A DNA stretch of 64,000 nt, taken from NCBI GenBank assembly GCA_014529385.2, contig CM043952.1, positions 69,924,299-69,988,298 of the forward strand. Reading direction: 5' to 3'. The stretch's first letter is position 1. Each line of letters begins with the position of its first letter. Source of the stretch: Adiantum capillus-veneris (lineage: Eukaryota; Streptophyta; Polypodiopsida; Polypodiales; Pteridaceae). Below, in pieces: positions 1 through 11,046 of this stretch. Both the position numbers and the translations under genes were made by a program. The notes beneath the pieces were generated by a model. The model worked only from the letters and a program-made list of their open reading frames with translations. It made no database searches and had not been told where the DNA came from.

Positions 1-80
1 TTGATCCAACATCTGCTTGCAATATCACATATTGTGAGCATGGATGCATAACAAACCCTGTTGGATGACCACGTTGGAGA
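1..80. other. Left flank, nothing recognised
   Basis: Short stretch before the putative LTR of element E. I see no gene, repeat or regulatory site in it. Confidence 0.4.
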
Positions 81-2444
81 TGGGGAATGGGGAAACACAC
101 CCAGAACAAACACAAAGGCCTCTCTATAGCTCAGGGTATCCATAGCACCCCTATCCTCTCAAAAAACACCTTCAAGACACACTTCTCACTAGAAGACTAC
201 TAAATGCTCAATTTCACCACTGCTCACACACTCCACAAATCCACCACACGATGCACACCTACTTCCATGGTCTGTCTCCACCCTTACACACGCACACAGC
301 CGCTCAATCTCACTCTCTCACACAAAAAAACATTGGTCCGGGGGGGCACACACTTCCACACTGCAGGCACCAAAGGGAAACGTGAAAGCAGGAGAAATAG
401 AAGGGGGGAAGGGGATACGACAGCAAGACGGGGTAATAGTGGCTTGATTGCATTTCAAAAGGCATATACACAAGCTTGCACTGCCATCACCATGGCCATT
501 TTCAAGGAAAAAGTACAAGGGATAGGTTTGTCAGAGAACTCTACTTTGTAGGCTTCAATCGGCACCAAAAAATCCCCTAATTTAATTTAAAAATGACCTT
601 TATAGTGGGAGCCTTCAACTTTAGAAACAGCCCTCTCATTGGTCAATTTGGCATTCACATTTGGTAACTTTAGGAGGAGGTAACTGCCTCTAGCTTCATT
701 TCCTCTCTTTCTCTTTCTTTTGCACTTAACGGGGGTTAGCCCTTGGCATTTTTTTATTTTATTTTTTATTTTTTATCCCTTTGGGGAGCTTAGCCTTGCA
801 CTCTCCTTTTGATTTTTAACACTCTCTCTTTTTTTCCTTTACCTTCTCCTTGGTCCTACCATTCTCAGCCTTGGAAAGGCTTGCTTAACTTTGCACTTGG
901 TGGCCTCTTAGGCTTGCTTGCCCTTGCCTTTTCTTGGTCGGCCTTGAAACGGACCCGCCCTTTGCACTTGCTCCGGCTCGGGCTCCCTTAAAATGAGCTC
1001 ACATGGCGGACCTTTAAATCTCTCTCTCCCTCTTCTTCCTTCACACGGGACTGCCCTCCATCACATGCACCAGGGGAAGGGGGCATTAGCGACATCGCTA
1101 TTGCCTCTCCCCTAGCTTTTCAAAAATTGGGGCCTCCAAGGGCCGGGCGTGGGAACGCGCACGTGTCAGGTAGACCACATCTTCTACTAACGGCCACAGA
1201 GTTTCCACAATTGGGCGTGCCACCAATGCAGGGCACCTCCACCAGCACCCTGCTGGCATGCACCATAGCCAACGGGACGGGGACCTATCTCTTCCCTCGC
1301 TTCACACAATGAGAGGTCACGTCTTGCCCATATACTCCACACCATCAAGCTCGTCTTGGGCATGTGGGATTTTGCCTGCGCTAGTGGTGTTCTCTGGTTC
1401 AATGCACCCTTAGGGGTCCATATTTTATCCAGAAAACTCATTTGACATCACTTCTTTCCATACCTTTTGAATGCATTCCATATCCTGCTCAATAGACCAA
1501 TGATCAGAGTAAAAATTCCACCCGACCGTCTCGGCCCTCGGCTTTAATTCCCCTCGTGCTCGCTGAACTTCAACTTCCCCGGGCCCGCGATCCGAGGCGA
1601 CCAATATTTTAAAAAATCATCTGCAAATACTTCACCTTCAGCTGCTCCAGGCTTCCCGAGGCTGTAACTCGACGGTCAGGACTCAGAATCATGAGCCGTG
1701 ACTTCTTGTTGACTCCAATCAGCATGCTCTATCTTCTTGAACCTTGTCAAGGCCTAAAAAATTCCAGATGGTGCATCCCCTGATGTGGGCAAGTGGACTC
1801 AAATCTGGCCCCCGTGAAAACTTCTCATGGCCATAACTTACTATCTAGAGCTCCAATTGGCAATCCAAGAAGACAAGCATGCTCCATAATTTGAGCCCTA
1901 CACATGTATCCGCTGATATCCACCCAAGCCACCTGTCCCCAGCTGCCTTGCCCGTCGGGGACCTGCTAAACCATCTAACTTTGCATTGCAACATATTGAG
2001 CACCAGGGCTTTGTTTGACGAGCCGTCTAGACCAACTTCTAGAGCACATTGAACACTACATTCTAGAGCACTTACTCAGCACTTAGGACACCTTCACCTG
2101 CTATTCTATCTGTGCACATCTTGAAGCTTCTTTGGCCTAAAAAATAACTAAAGACATACATTCTCGCTACCCTTTGGCTGCCCAGGACCTTGATACCTTC
2201 CCCATCCTTGTGCACTACACCTGCATGTAGCCTTTGCTTGGCATAGACCACATTCCAGCTCGAACCAACTTTGGTTGCACCAGCATTGCCTAGCCCCCTC
2301 GTTGAACATTTATGTTCGACAAAAAGCATATGTACAGAACTTTGGAAACTGACACACCAAACTGACAATTGAAAGTACTCACAACAGACTATGTACAAAA
2401 GCTGCGTTTTTTCCGCATACCCCATGCTTTAGGTGGGTTGCCCA
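81..2444 (-). repeat. Candidate 3' LTR of Tat-type gypsy element E
   Basis: About 2.36 kb lying just downstream (minus orientation) of the integrase end of element E. On the minus strand a purine run AAAGGGGG is immediately followed by TGGGCAACCC, as a polypurine tract abutting an LTR start. The far end (tggggaatggggaaacac from 81) resembles the end of element D's right LTR (tgggcaggatggaaacac from 26034). No second copy lies in the window, so the boundaries rest on these signals alone. Several short open frames inside look like chance. Confidence 0.45.
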
Positions 2445-4888
2445 CCCCCTTTGGCTACAATCTGATGCACCTCGGGCACTAGATCCCTCTCAAAATACAA
2501 CTTGAGCCGCACATCGTTCATCCTGTTCCTAAGAAGCTTGCCATTTTCTCTTACCAGCTGCTGATAGGTCCCATTCAGAAAGGCCTTCTACACTTTATAC
2601 GGACTTGTCCACTTCTTCTTGAACTTCTTTTGGAATGTGAAATCCAAGTAGCTTTCGTACTTCATGACCAGGTCTCCTTCCTCTATCCTCTTGTCTGGCA
2701 GGTTCTAATTGAACTTGGCAACCCGCTTCTCTCTCTGCTTCACATAATAGTCCGTTGCTGCCTCTCTGTCCATCTACAAAGCCTCTAAATTGGCTATCCA
2801 ATCTTATAGAACTCCTTGCTGAGAGTGGCATTTACACACCATATACCCTTCAAAGCACCTAATTGTGCATGTATCGGCAATACAGCCTCCTTCCCATAGA
2901 CTAGCTCGAATGGAGTGAAATTTGTAGCTACTTTATAGGACGTTATATACGCCCACAGACACTTTTCTAGATTTCTTCCCCACTCAGTCTCCTACTTATA
3001 CACGTACTTTGTTACCATTTTGACGATTTGTCCATTAGCGCTCTCGACTAGACCATTACATTGTGGGTGATAGGGTGAGGAAAACCAATGCTGAATCTTT
3101 AGCTTTTCCACTAATGCACTCATGAGATTGCTTCTAAACCCCTGACCCCTATCAGAAACTAACACCCACATGGAACACCAAAATGGCAATAGATGTTATC
3201 GAACACAAATTGAACCACCACATTAGCATTTACTTCCTTCACAGCCTTTGCCTCGACCCACCTTGTAAGGTAGTCAATGGCTACCAGCACATACTTCTTA
3301 TCACTTGTAGACATTGGGAGAGGACCTATGGCATCCAAACCCCACTTCTTCAAAGCACTTTGTGCGATGATGGCACCTTGTGACTCCGCTACCAATCGTC
3401 TTTCACCTATAGTTTGAAAGTCGTGGCATGTCTTGCACCAGTAATGCATGTCCTTCACTATGGAAGGCCACCAAAAGCTTGCTCTCAGCACTTGAAATAG
3501 AACCTTGTCTTTGCCCTGATTTCCACTTTCTTTGTGGCATTTCTCCAGCACCATACCTATCTCTTCTTTGTACAATACCCTTCTTTGCCCATAATTCATG
3601 ATATCTTCACCTACGAGTGTTAATTTGTGGGCCTTCTGCACCGCCCTTCTCTTCTGCAACTTGGAAAAACCCTCTAGACACTGCTTTGTACCCAAAAACC
3701 CTTCAATATCTGTTAAAGACTCCCTACTTGCGTAAGTGTTTGGGGCCACATATAGACTTGCAACATGCACCTACACTTTGCTACTTGCTAATTGATCCGC
3801 CTCTTGGTTGTGCTCTCTTCTCACATTCTTGAATTGAACCTCTTCAAAAGACTTTAGCATTTTCTTGATGGAAAAGAACCAATGCTTCAAAGAATCTTTC
3901 TTTTACCTACCATTGGCCTAGCAGTTTCTTGATGACTAGCAATGCATCTCCCTTCACCACCAATCTCGAAATGCCGAACTATATACACTTCTTCAAACCC
4001 AAATGTAGAGTGAGATACTTCGCCTCATTATTGTTGTGGACATCCTCTAGATCATACACCTTCAAAAATATAGCTTTGTTGTGTGGGTCGTGTATCACCA
4101 CACCACCTCCTGCCTTCTATACTACCCTTCGATACGCTCCACCGAAACACATTGTAAAAGCATTCTCCAAATTAAGCTCCTCGTTAGCTTCATCTTGCAC
4201 CACCCTTGGATAGGCTGGCAAATCGACGACCTTACTAACAAGAATGTCCACCAAGTGAGACCGACTCGTGTGATCTACCTTGAACTCAAACTCCAACTCT
4301 TGCAGCTCCAACACCCACTTCATAGTCCTCCTTCCTGGCTTCAAATGTAGGACTACCTCTGGAAATAGATTGTTAGCTGTCAAGACAAAAAACTTGTACA
4401 CAATTAAATGCACCTTGAACTCCCTTCAAGCAAATACTAAAGCCATCACCCACTGCTCTGCCTCGATGTAGGTAGCTTCTCCTGGGCTAATCACGCTGCT
4501 CTCAAAGTATAGTGGCTTATAGCTTCTCTCTACCTTTTGCAGTAAAACCGCTCCAATAGCAATTGTGCCCACTGTTATAGACACGTAGAAGTCGTCCTCT
4601 TGATTGAGAGGACACACCATGGGTAACTGACACAAAATTTCCTTGACCCTATCAAATGCCTCCTGAGCTGTCTCATCCCACTCATAACCGTGCACCTGCT
4701 AAGCTCTCTTTTGAAGAGGATGCACATATTGCTATAACATCCAAAAGAAACGTGATAGATACTTCAGCTTATGAACAAACGAAGCCAAACCTTGAGCATC
4801 TGATGGTGGCTCCATCAACACCAATGCCTTCACCTTCTCAAGATCAGCCTCTATACCATTTTGCGACACCACATGACCCAACACATTG
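2445..4888 (-). mobile_element. Element E, downstream pol part: RNase H, second RNase H, integrase (fossil)
   Basis: Minus-strand remains of Ty3/gypsy pol. Reading from 4888 down: the end of the RT region (VLGHVVSQNG), a gypsy RNase H (about 4695-4200), a second RNase H of archaeal type (about 4130-3780, with NNEAKYLTLHLGL), the integrase zinc-binding region (about 3560-3400, CKTC) and integrase core (WGLDAIGPLPMSTSDKKYVL, about 3320 downward), and the integrase C-terminal part to about 2480. The extra RNase H marks the Tat lineage. The copy is heavily broken. Transposon T separates this part from its RT and protease at 14804-16660. Confidence 0.85.
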
Positions 4889-4916
4889 GGGCCAAAAACG
4901 ACTCAAAAAGGGTTGT
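4889..4916 (+). repeat. Left terminal inverted repeat of T
   Basis: 28 bp beginning GGGCCAAAAACGACTCAAAA and ending GGGTTGT. It is a perfect reverse complement of 14776-14803. Confidence 0.95.
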
Positions 4917-5076
4917 GTAAGGAATTGGTTAAATTACTAATTAGCAGAGCCGTTTGTGGTCAAAACGGCTCCAAATTTGTCCGTTTTGGTCATTTAAAGC
5001 ATATCTACGCAATCTAAAGCGTATCTAGGTACATATCTCTAAATATTAAAAAAGATGTCGTTTTCTTCACATTCCT
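4917..5076. other. Left subterminal region of T
   Basis: AT-rich non-coding stretch. It holds a short inverted repeat around 4949-4972 (gagccgtttg and caaaacggctc), and part of it (aaggaatt.gttaaa) loosely resembles the right subterminal region. Probably transposase-binding or promoter sequence. Confidence 0.4.
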
Positions 5077-7660
5077 TTGTGGCTCACCTCGAAATTTATT
5101 TTCATTTACTTCACTTGGCGGAAAATAGTTGTTTCCACTTTTGAATCTCTCTTTTTTCTCTCACCTTTCACGAGATTTATCTCTTCTTCTCTGATGCACC
5201 TTGTTCTGCTGCTACGTCATTCCATTATACTTTCTGCTCCTTCATTACTTACAATGACTAATACATCTTTCATTAGTGATAACCGCAAGTTTCACTTGAA
5301 CATTAAGCTAAGCGAGGAATATGCTACTACGCGGAGTGTCTATCAAAGACCAGTTACAACTTCAAATGAAGCACAACAACTTCGCAACGAGGGAAAGAAA
5401 CACATTGATATATGGACAGATGGGAGCTTGTATCCACCGGATCCTAGCACTGGAAGGTATCCATCTTTTCACACACTTCATGATTTGATGAGATTTTTTG
5501 GTGATGGGGTTGATGGATTGCTAGGATATAATTCTAGGTTATCTCATTTACACATTGATCATACACATTACATTCAATATCTCAAAACTTTTTTGTCTTC
5601 AAATGCAACAAGAATTTTAGAAATTGAAAACCAAATAGCATCTCTAAAACAAGAAAATCACCAACTTCGGACTTTAAAAGAAACTCCAATAGGATTAAGA
5701 GCACGAGTAAAACGAATGAGAGATGTAGTAAACTTAACAAAAGGTTATGGACAAAGAAAAAAAAAGGTTAAAGATTACTAGAGAACATGTGACTAGTCTT
5801 TTAGGATTTGATATGTCCAATGGTCAAGAAAGGGTGAGATTTTTGAATGAGGTAATGAACAAAAGTGATATTCTTAAACTTTTGAAACTTCCTAAAAATC
5901 AAACTCAGGGTATTTCAAAGTTTATTGAAAGATATGGGTTAACTAGTCCAACCTTCTCAAATGCAAGAAGTTTGTGACACAGTGGGGGTGAGTAGAAGGG
6001 GTTACAGAGCCATATCTAAAACCTGGTTTCAGGTTTTAAAGTATTATAAGATTAAATATTTTGGGTTTCCTAGGCCTCATAATGTTGGGAAAGTTAGGAC
6101 TCTATTAAAGGAAGAAATACCCGAACATTTTGGAGAGTACTATCATATAGAAGGAACGATGCCATATGAAAAACAGAAAAAAACAATCTTCTTTTGAGTA
6201 TAATGTTTTTAATAACATTTGGATGAGTATAAAAAATGTTCAATCTACTATGGTGAGATACTATAATATGCAAGAAGTAGATTGTGAAGGAAAACTTATA
6301 TTTGTTCTGAAATTGGATGAAGCTCAAATTAAAAAATGTCAAAAAATGGAAAGAGTATCCATATCCCTTATGAATAGAGCATTGGACTATAGCCACGTAA
6401 GCTTGATTCCCCATACCACAAAACTCAATCAGAAATGGAATTTTGGTGGATCGGACCAGCTCAAATACCAGTAGAAAATCACGATACATTGAAATGGCTG
6501 TTTTTGCAGACCGGTATCTCTTATGTTATACAGGACCAAAATGCAGGTGAAAAACTCTGTGTAAATGGCATGGGTGACTTTTTTGTAGAATGGCACTTGA
6601 GTGCTGACCTAAAAGAATTAAAGTGCATGTTTGGTGTATGTGGAGGTGCCAATACCAAGTATCCATGTCTATATTGCATGGCAAGCACTGGAACAAAAGG
6701 ATGGCTTGCAGAACACGATGTTGGAAAAGCACCATCGAGGAATAGTGTTAACGTCATCGAGTACCCATCGTCTTCTATGATTTGGGATCCAATTCTAACA
6801 ATAGATTTAAAAAATGTACATATATGCACAATGCATGCAGAGATTAGAATCTTGGACAAATTGCTTCGACTCCATCTTGATATTCTATTAATCCAACTAA
6901 ACTTGCAGACGAGTGCATAGAAAAATGCGAGGCTTTTCTCTCTCAAATGGGTTTTCATGGTGGTCAAGTGCATCTAAAAAAAGATCTCACTCTTTCAAAA
7001 GGAATCGGTGATGTTCTGCAAGATGTTTCAACGGGTGGAGCAAAAGCCAGAAGATTTTTGAGTAACCATGACAACAAACAAGTTGATGCTATGTGGAACT
7101 GTTGGAAGGATCTTTGTGTTACAACAACCAATGTCAAAAGTAGACTAGATGTAGCCAACAAACGCATGGAAGTGTGAAAGAATCTCGACAATTTTTTGAA
7201 AGTTTTGAGACATCAAGTTACCTCTGTTACTTATGCAGATGACTTTAAAAAGACAATAAAGCTTTTAATAAGTGCTATTACAGATGCTTGGGGAGCAAAA
7301 GACATCACATATTACTTGGTGAGTATTCAATTACTTTCTAAAGTCTGGATAGTATTTTACTTTGCATCCTATTGAGTTCAACTAACTTTTTTTTTATTTT
7401 TAGCATATTTTGTACCTGCATGGACCATATTTTGCAAAACAAGGACCCCTTGCAACATGGAATACTCAGGGAATGGAAAAATCTCACTATCAAGAGAGGA
7501 TTTGTTTTTTCAAATGTACGAGAAAGGGAGGTGGATAAAGAAGGAGCAATGCACTAAAGGAATTATTCAATTGGTTCTATAGGAGGCAATTACAACGGAT
7601 GAGATTAAACAACCATGCTGCTCAACCACATATCTGAGATTAATGCTCTACTTTGAAACT
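5077..7660 (+). pseudogene. Transposase-like gene of T, superfamily unassigned
   Basis: Coding similarity runs through successive open segments (5077-5781, 5747-5977, 5961-6197, 6166-6474, 6435-6920, 6947-7177, then about 7180-7560). The N-terminal part has a coiled coil (LEIENQIASLKQENHQLRTL); an internal in-frame ATG at 5254 is an alternative start. Later blocks look like a DDE enzyme: LKLDEAQIKKCQKMERVSI, then HLSADLKELKCMFGVCGG followed by YPCLYC, then VHICTMHAEIRILDKLL. A likely intron starts at gtgagt (7320) and ends tttttag before CATATTTTG (7405). Frame changes near 5760 (A-run), 5970, 6180, 6470 and 6910 mean either more introns or a decayed copy; the latter is likelier. The conserved-looking blocks have the feel of a eukaryotic cut-and-paste transposase, but I cannot name the family. 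Confidence 0.6.
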
Positions 7661-7732
7661 TTGTACTGAATCTTTCTAAAGAGATCCAAATTCAAAAAAG
7701 ATATTTTGGTGCAAAAAACTGTCAAATTTACA

Positions 7733-9294
7733 TCAGTTTTTGATTTTTTTTATATCTCTAGGAATGTCACCCCTATATCTCAAAAACTTTCTTCTTTTAT
7801 AGTCCCCAAGAAGGTTGACATTTTTCTCCTCAGCTGCTCCTGCATAGCTAGAGTAGCAAAGAAAGTATCCCACTCTTGAGGCATTGAATCCTGCAGCATA
7901 TCCAAACATTCGAAGTGCTGCTGCTCTCTCAAGTAGCATGATCTTGTTTGCATTGATTTGAAGGGGAGTGTACCCTAAAAACCATGACAATATCTTCAAT
8001 GCAAACATTGGCAACTCAGGATCTTCAGAATACTGCATGTGGAAAGCACAGAAGGTGGCACTATTCAATGTAGGCATGTAGTGCAAGAGAGAGGAGGCAT
8101 CCCTTCTTGAAGAGACCTCTATTGCTTTCCCTCTCGAGCCTTTAGCTCTACCAAGAAAATTGTCTTTGTCAAGGAGTTCAATCTACAAAACAAGATAATG
8201 AGTAATTAAAACTAACTTGAAAAAAAAGAAAGATTTCAGTAGGGAGATCACCTTTTGCAATTCATCTTCGGCAATGACTTTTTCTTGAAGGAGATTGCAT
8301 GATCCGGTCATCTCTCTTATGTCAACTTCCTTTCCAATTTTTTCAGCTTAAAGTCTCTGCCAAAAGATTGGATGCCAAGCTCAACAAGCCTCTTCTCAAA
8401 ATCCTCATCTTTGAGGGAAGTTTTTTCCTCTTCCACTCTTCTCATGCATAGAGCAAGTGCATCAGGAGCAGGCAAAAAATCTTTATTGGATGTATGAAGA
8501 TCAAGTGCCAAAAAATCCTCTTTTGACTCTTCTTCTGTGTCAATAAAATCTTTGGCCACCTCAGAAGCTTCAGAAATGGTTGCAATACAGTAGTCCTCCC
8601 TCATATTAAGCAAACACTGGATATGATGGAGAGGAATATACTCTTTCCCATTGATAAAGAAGTAGGGAAGGTTTGGAATAGTATGGGAAGCTTCAGATAC
8701 CTCTACCTCATCTGTTGGCTCATCAATGACAGTACTAGCTCTAAATTGAGAAACATCAAAATTTGCACTCTCCTGCTCCTCAGCTGGAACATCAACTTCC
8801 TCCTCTTCTAGAATTTCACTTTTCTCAAGCTGCAAAACTGTGGAAACATTTTTATTTGTTGCCTCATCTGTATCTTTCACTTCATCAGCTTTGCCTTGCA
8901 TGTCAACTTTAAGGAACAAAAAGAAAAGAAAAGAAACTTCTTTTGGAACAAGGTTACAAGGTTTTAAATGTAATTGAAAAGAAATGGTAGGTGGACAAAC
9001 AAAGGAAGTCTTCTTAGAAAATCTTCCAAACCTCCTTGTTACTTTGCTCTTCTCAATTGAGTTTGTAGTATATTCGGTTAGATGACAATAAGCCTTCCCA
9101 TATAAAACCAAACACTTGCCTTCAATTGCTTCTTCAAACTCTTTGAATTCTTTTGCCAAGAAGTTTTTCAAATGGTCTAACAAAGCTGCAAGATCAAACA
9201 CAGGGTTGAATATTTCATATGCTTTGGTGTACACCTCCATGTCACCACCATCCATCACAGCCACCAATAGTTTCTCACTTGGACTCTCCTCCAA
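7733..9294 (-). CDS. Unrecognised passenger gene of T, acidic protein
   Basis: Not recognised. Exon-like open frames at 9294-8317 (325 codons, ATG at 9294) and 8086-7733 (ending DIPRDIKKIKN) lie on one strand. They are separated by about 230 bp that includes further coding-like sequence (EVDIREMTGSCNLLQEKVIA, another frame, about 8316-8250) and a possible intron. The N-terminal part is helical; residues about 130-245 are rich in Glu/Asp (EKSEILEEEEVDVPAEEQES); there is no signal peptide or membrane segment. It starts 1.3 kb from, and diverges from, the H3-like gene, so the two probably share the control region 9311-10615. The region at 9060-8880 may be an intron, as its composition differs from the flanks. 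Confidence 0.45.
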
Positions 9295-9310
9295 AATCTC
9301 CTCCTAGCCT

Positions 9311-10615
9311 TCAATCATAGTAGAGGAAAAGTTGACAGGTGAAGCTAGGTACAAGGTATGGAAATACGCCAAACCACGCGATACGCGCTGGACCCAAGCT
9401 TTGGAACTTGCTCCCTACGCGTTGTGCGGGACAAAACCACAGCAAAACGAACAACCTTGGACCATGCGATACGCGCTGGACCCATGTTTTGGAATTGCCT
9501 CCCTGAGTGTCGTGTAGGACAAAGCCACACCAAAACGTAAAACAACCCCGAACCACGCGATAGGCACTGGACCCAACCTTTGGAACTGCTTCCCTACGCG
9601 TCGTACGAGACAAATCCACAACAAAGAAAACAAGAACTGATAGGGGCCCGAAAGACGCCATAGGGGAGGGACCACCGATGTGCAATTGCAAAGGATGAGA
9701 TCGTGCGGGACGAAAGGATTACACAAAAATGGATAATATCTCGCGTCGTATGCGAAAAGTGAACGTGGAACATTCTTAAAATTCGAGACCAAGATTTATA
9801 TAACATCCGAAATATGACCGTTAGTGACACGTGTCAACCATGCACACATGCCACGTGGCATGTGCACAACGGTCGTCGTACGGACGGTCTTATGTATATA
9901 AAGCATTGTCACGTGCTCATTTTGTGCTTTCTCCCATACTCGACATTCGCATCGTGTCATCCTCAACTACCCGCACTTCGAGTCATCCGTCCACTAAGCC
10001 AATCCAAGTTTCTTCTCAAATGACGCGACCGGATGTGTTGGGCATGTGGGTGCACCTTCTACCGCTTCCCATACTCTTAGCATCCCTTACGGCACGATAG
10101 GCGCAAGTTGCAAAGTCTCGGTGAGCCTCTCATCGCGTCGTACAGGGGTTGCTGCTCGGCTAATTAAAAGTTTACACAACTCGCATACGATGCTCTATAC
10201 CATGTCCTAAGGTGTTTGTGTGCCTTCTATCGCATTGTGAAACTCTTGTTTTTTGGAATACTCATGGCATCCCATATGACGCGATAGGTGTATGTTGCAA
10301 CGGTCAGGTGAGGCTCACATCACGTCGTGCGGGGGTTTCTGCTCGGCTTACTTAAAGATTTCACACCTCGCATACGACACAATATGGTGATGTTCTAAGG
10401 TGTGTTTGTGCCCTCTATCGCGTCGTACAAGGCATTTTGTGAGATTTTTTTGGAGGTTTCGGTGATCACATATGACGCGATACGGACCTATTCCAGATCC
10501 TGGGTCACCCTTCTATCTCGTCGTGTTGTCACCCTTCTCCTCACACACGGCGCGATAGAAAAATCTTCAAGGTTGGGGCTTACGCGTTTGTCGCGTGGTG
10601 TGTTCTTTTACCCAA
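9311..10615. promoter_or_regulatory. Divergent control region of T with many TATCGCGTCGTA-type motifs
   Basis: Lies between the minus gene starting at 9294 and the H3-like gene starting at 10616. It holds about fifteen variants of a CpG-rich motif near TATCGCGTCGTAC, in both orientations, for example near 9377, 9595, 9741, 10128, 10278, 10418, 10471 and 10545. Around 9370-9640 there are three tandem degenerate copies of a unit of about 88 bp (gcgctggaccca...). Around 10090-10520 there is a longer degenerate tandem repeat of about 145-190 bp. A TATA-like sequence (tatataaa) lies near 9895-9902. CpG is far denser here than in neighbouring sequence. Open frames in this stretch look like products of the repeats. 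Confidence 0.6.
9845..9864. promoter_or_regulatory. 20-bp perfect palindrome centred on a G-box
   Basis: CACATGCCACGTGGCATGTG is its own reverse complement and has the plant G-box core CACGTG at the centre. It lies about 30 bp upstream of the TATA-like sequence (9895-9902), a usual place for bZIP or bHLH factor binding. A second CACGTG occurs near 9910. Confidence 0.6.
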
Positions 10616-11046
10616 ATGGCGAGGACTAAGCAAACTACAAGGAAGGTCTACCAAGCCCCAACTGATCCAGAAATAGGTGATGCTGAGAAAGATGCAGAGA
10701 AAGCACCCCCTCCACTACCTCGTCAGAGGCCCAATGCCAGAAAAAGATTGAATTATCAGGTGAAGTCCCTAAGAGAAATAAGAAAAGCACAAAAGTCTAC
10801 TTGTCTACTGATTCCAAAGCTCTCTTTCATGAGAGTTGTCAAGGAGATATTTGATAGACTTGTAAGCATGATGAACATCAAAACTTTTGTCTCAGTAAGG
10901 TGGCAATCTCAAGCTGTGATGTGCCTTCAGGAAGCTGCTGAGTATTTTCTCATAGACTTTATGAATGATAGCTACATTGCAGCTGCATTTGCTCACAGGG
11001 TCACACTTATGAGCAAAGATTTTGTGCTTGTGTCAAGGCTTAGGTA
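10616..11046 (+). other. Histone H3-like tail and fold
   Basis: Residues 1-143 of the gene. The tail ARTKQTTRK matches canonical H3 (ARTKQTARK) through Lys4 and Lys9 except Ala7 to Thr; Ser10 is Val. Residues 51-70 (SLREIRKAQKSTCLLIPKLS) match the H3 alpha-N/alpha-1 region ([20 protein letters not shown]). Residues 95-110 (RWQSQAVMCLQEAAEY) match alpha-2. Residues 127-142 (HRVTLMSKDFVLVSRL) match the alpha-3 entry. LLIP, the long loop 1 (about residues 79-94), RW before alpha-2 and RVTLMxKDFxLxxRL recall plant centromeric H3 more than canonical H3. The Lys27 and Lys36 contexts of canonical H3 are absent. Confidence 0.85.

Noticed and set aside
81-2444. Short open frames in the E LTR (for example 204-551, 809-991, 1127-1312 and 2072-2425) as genes
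   Set aside because: Low complexity or composition-driven, no domain, and they lie in an LTR.
9311-9830. Overlapping ORFs in the T control region as genes
   Set aside because: They derive from tandem repeat units in all frames and show no domain.
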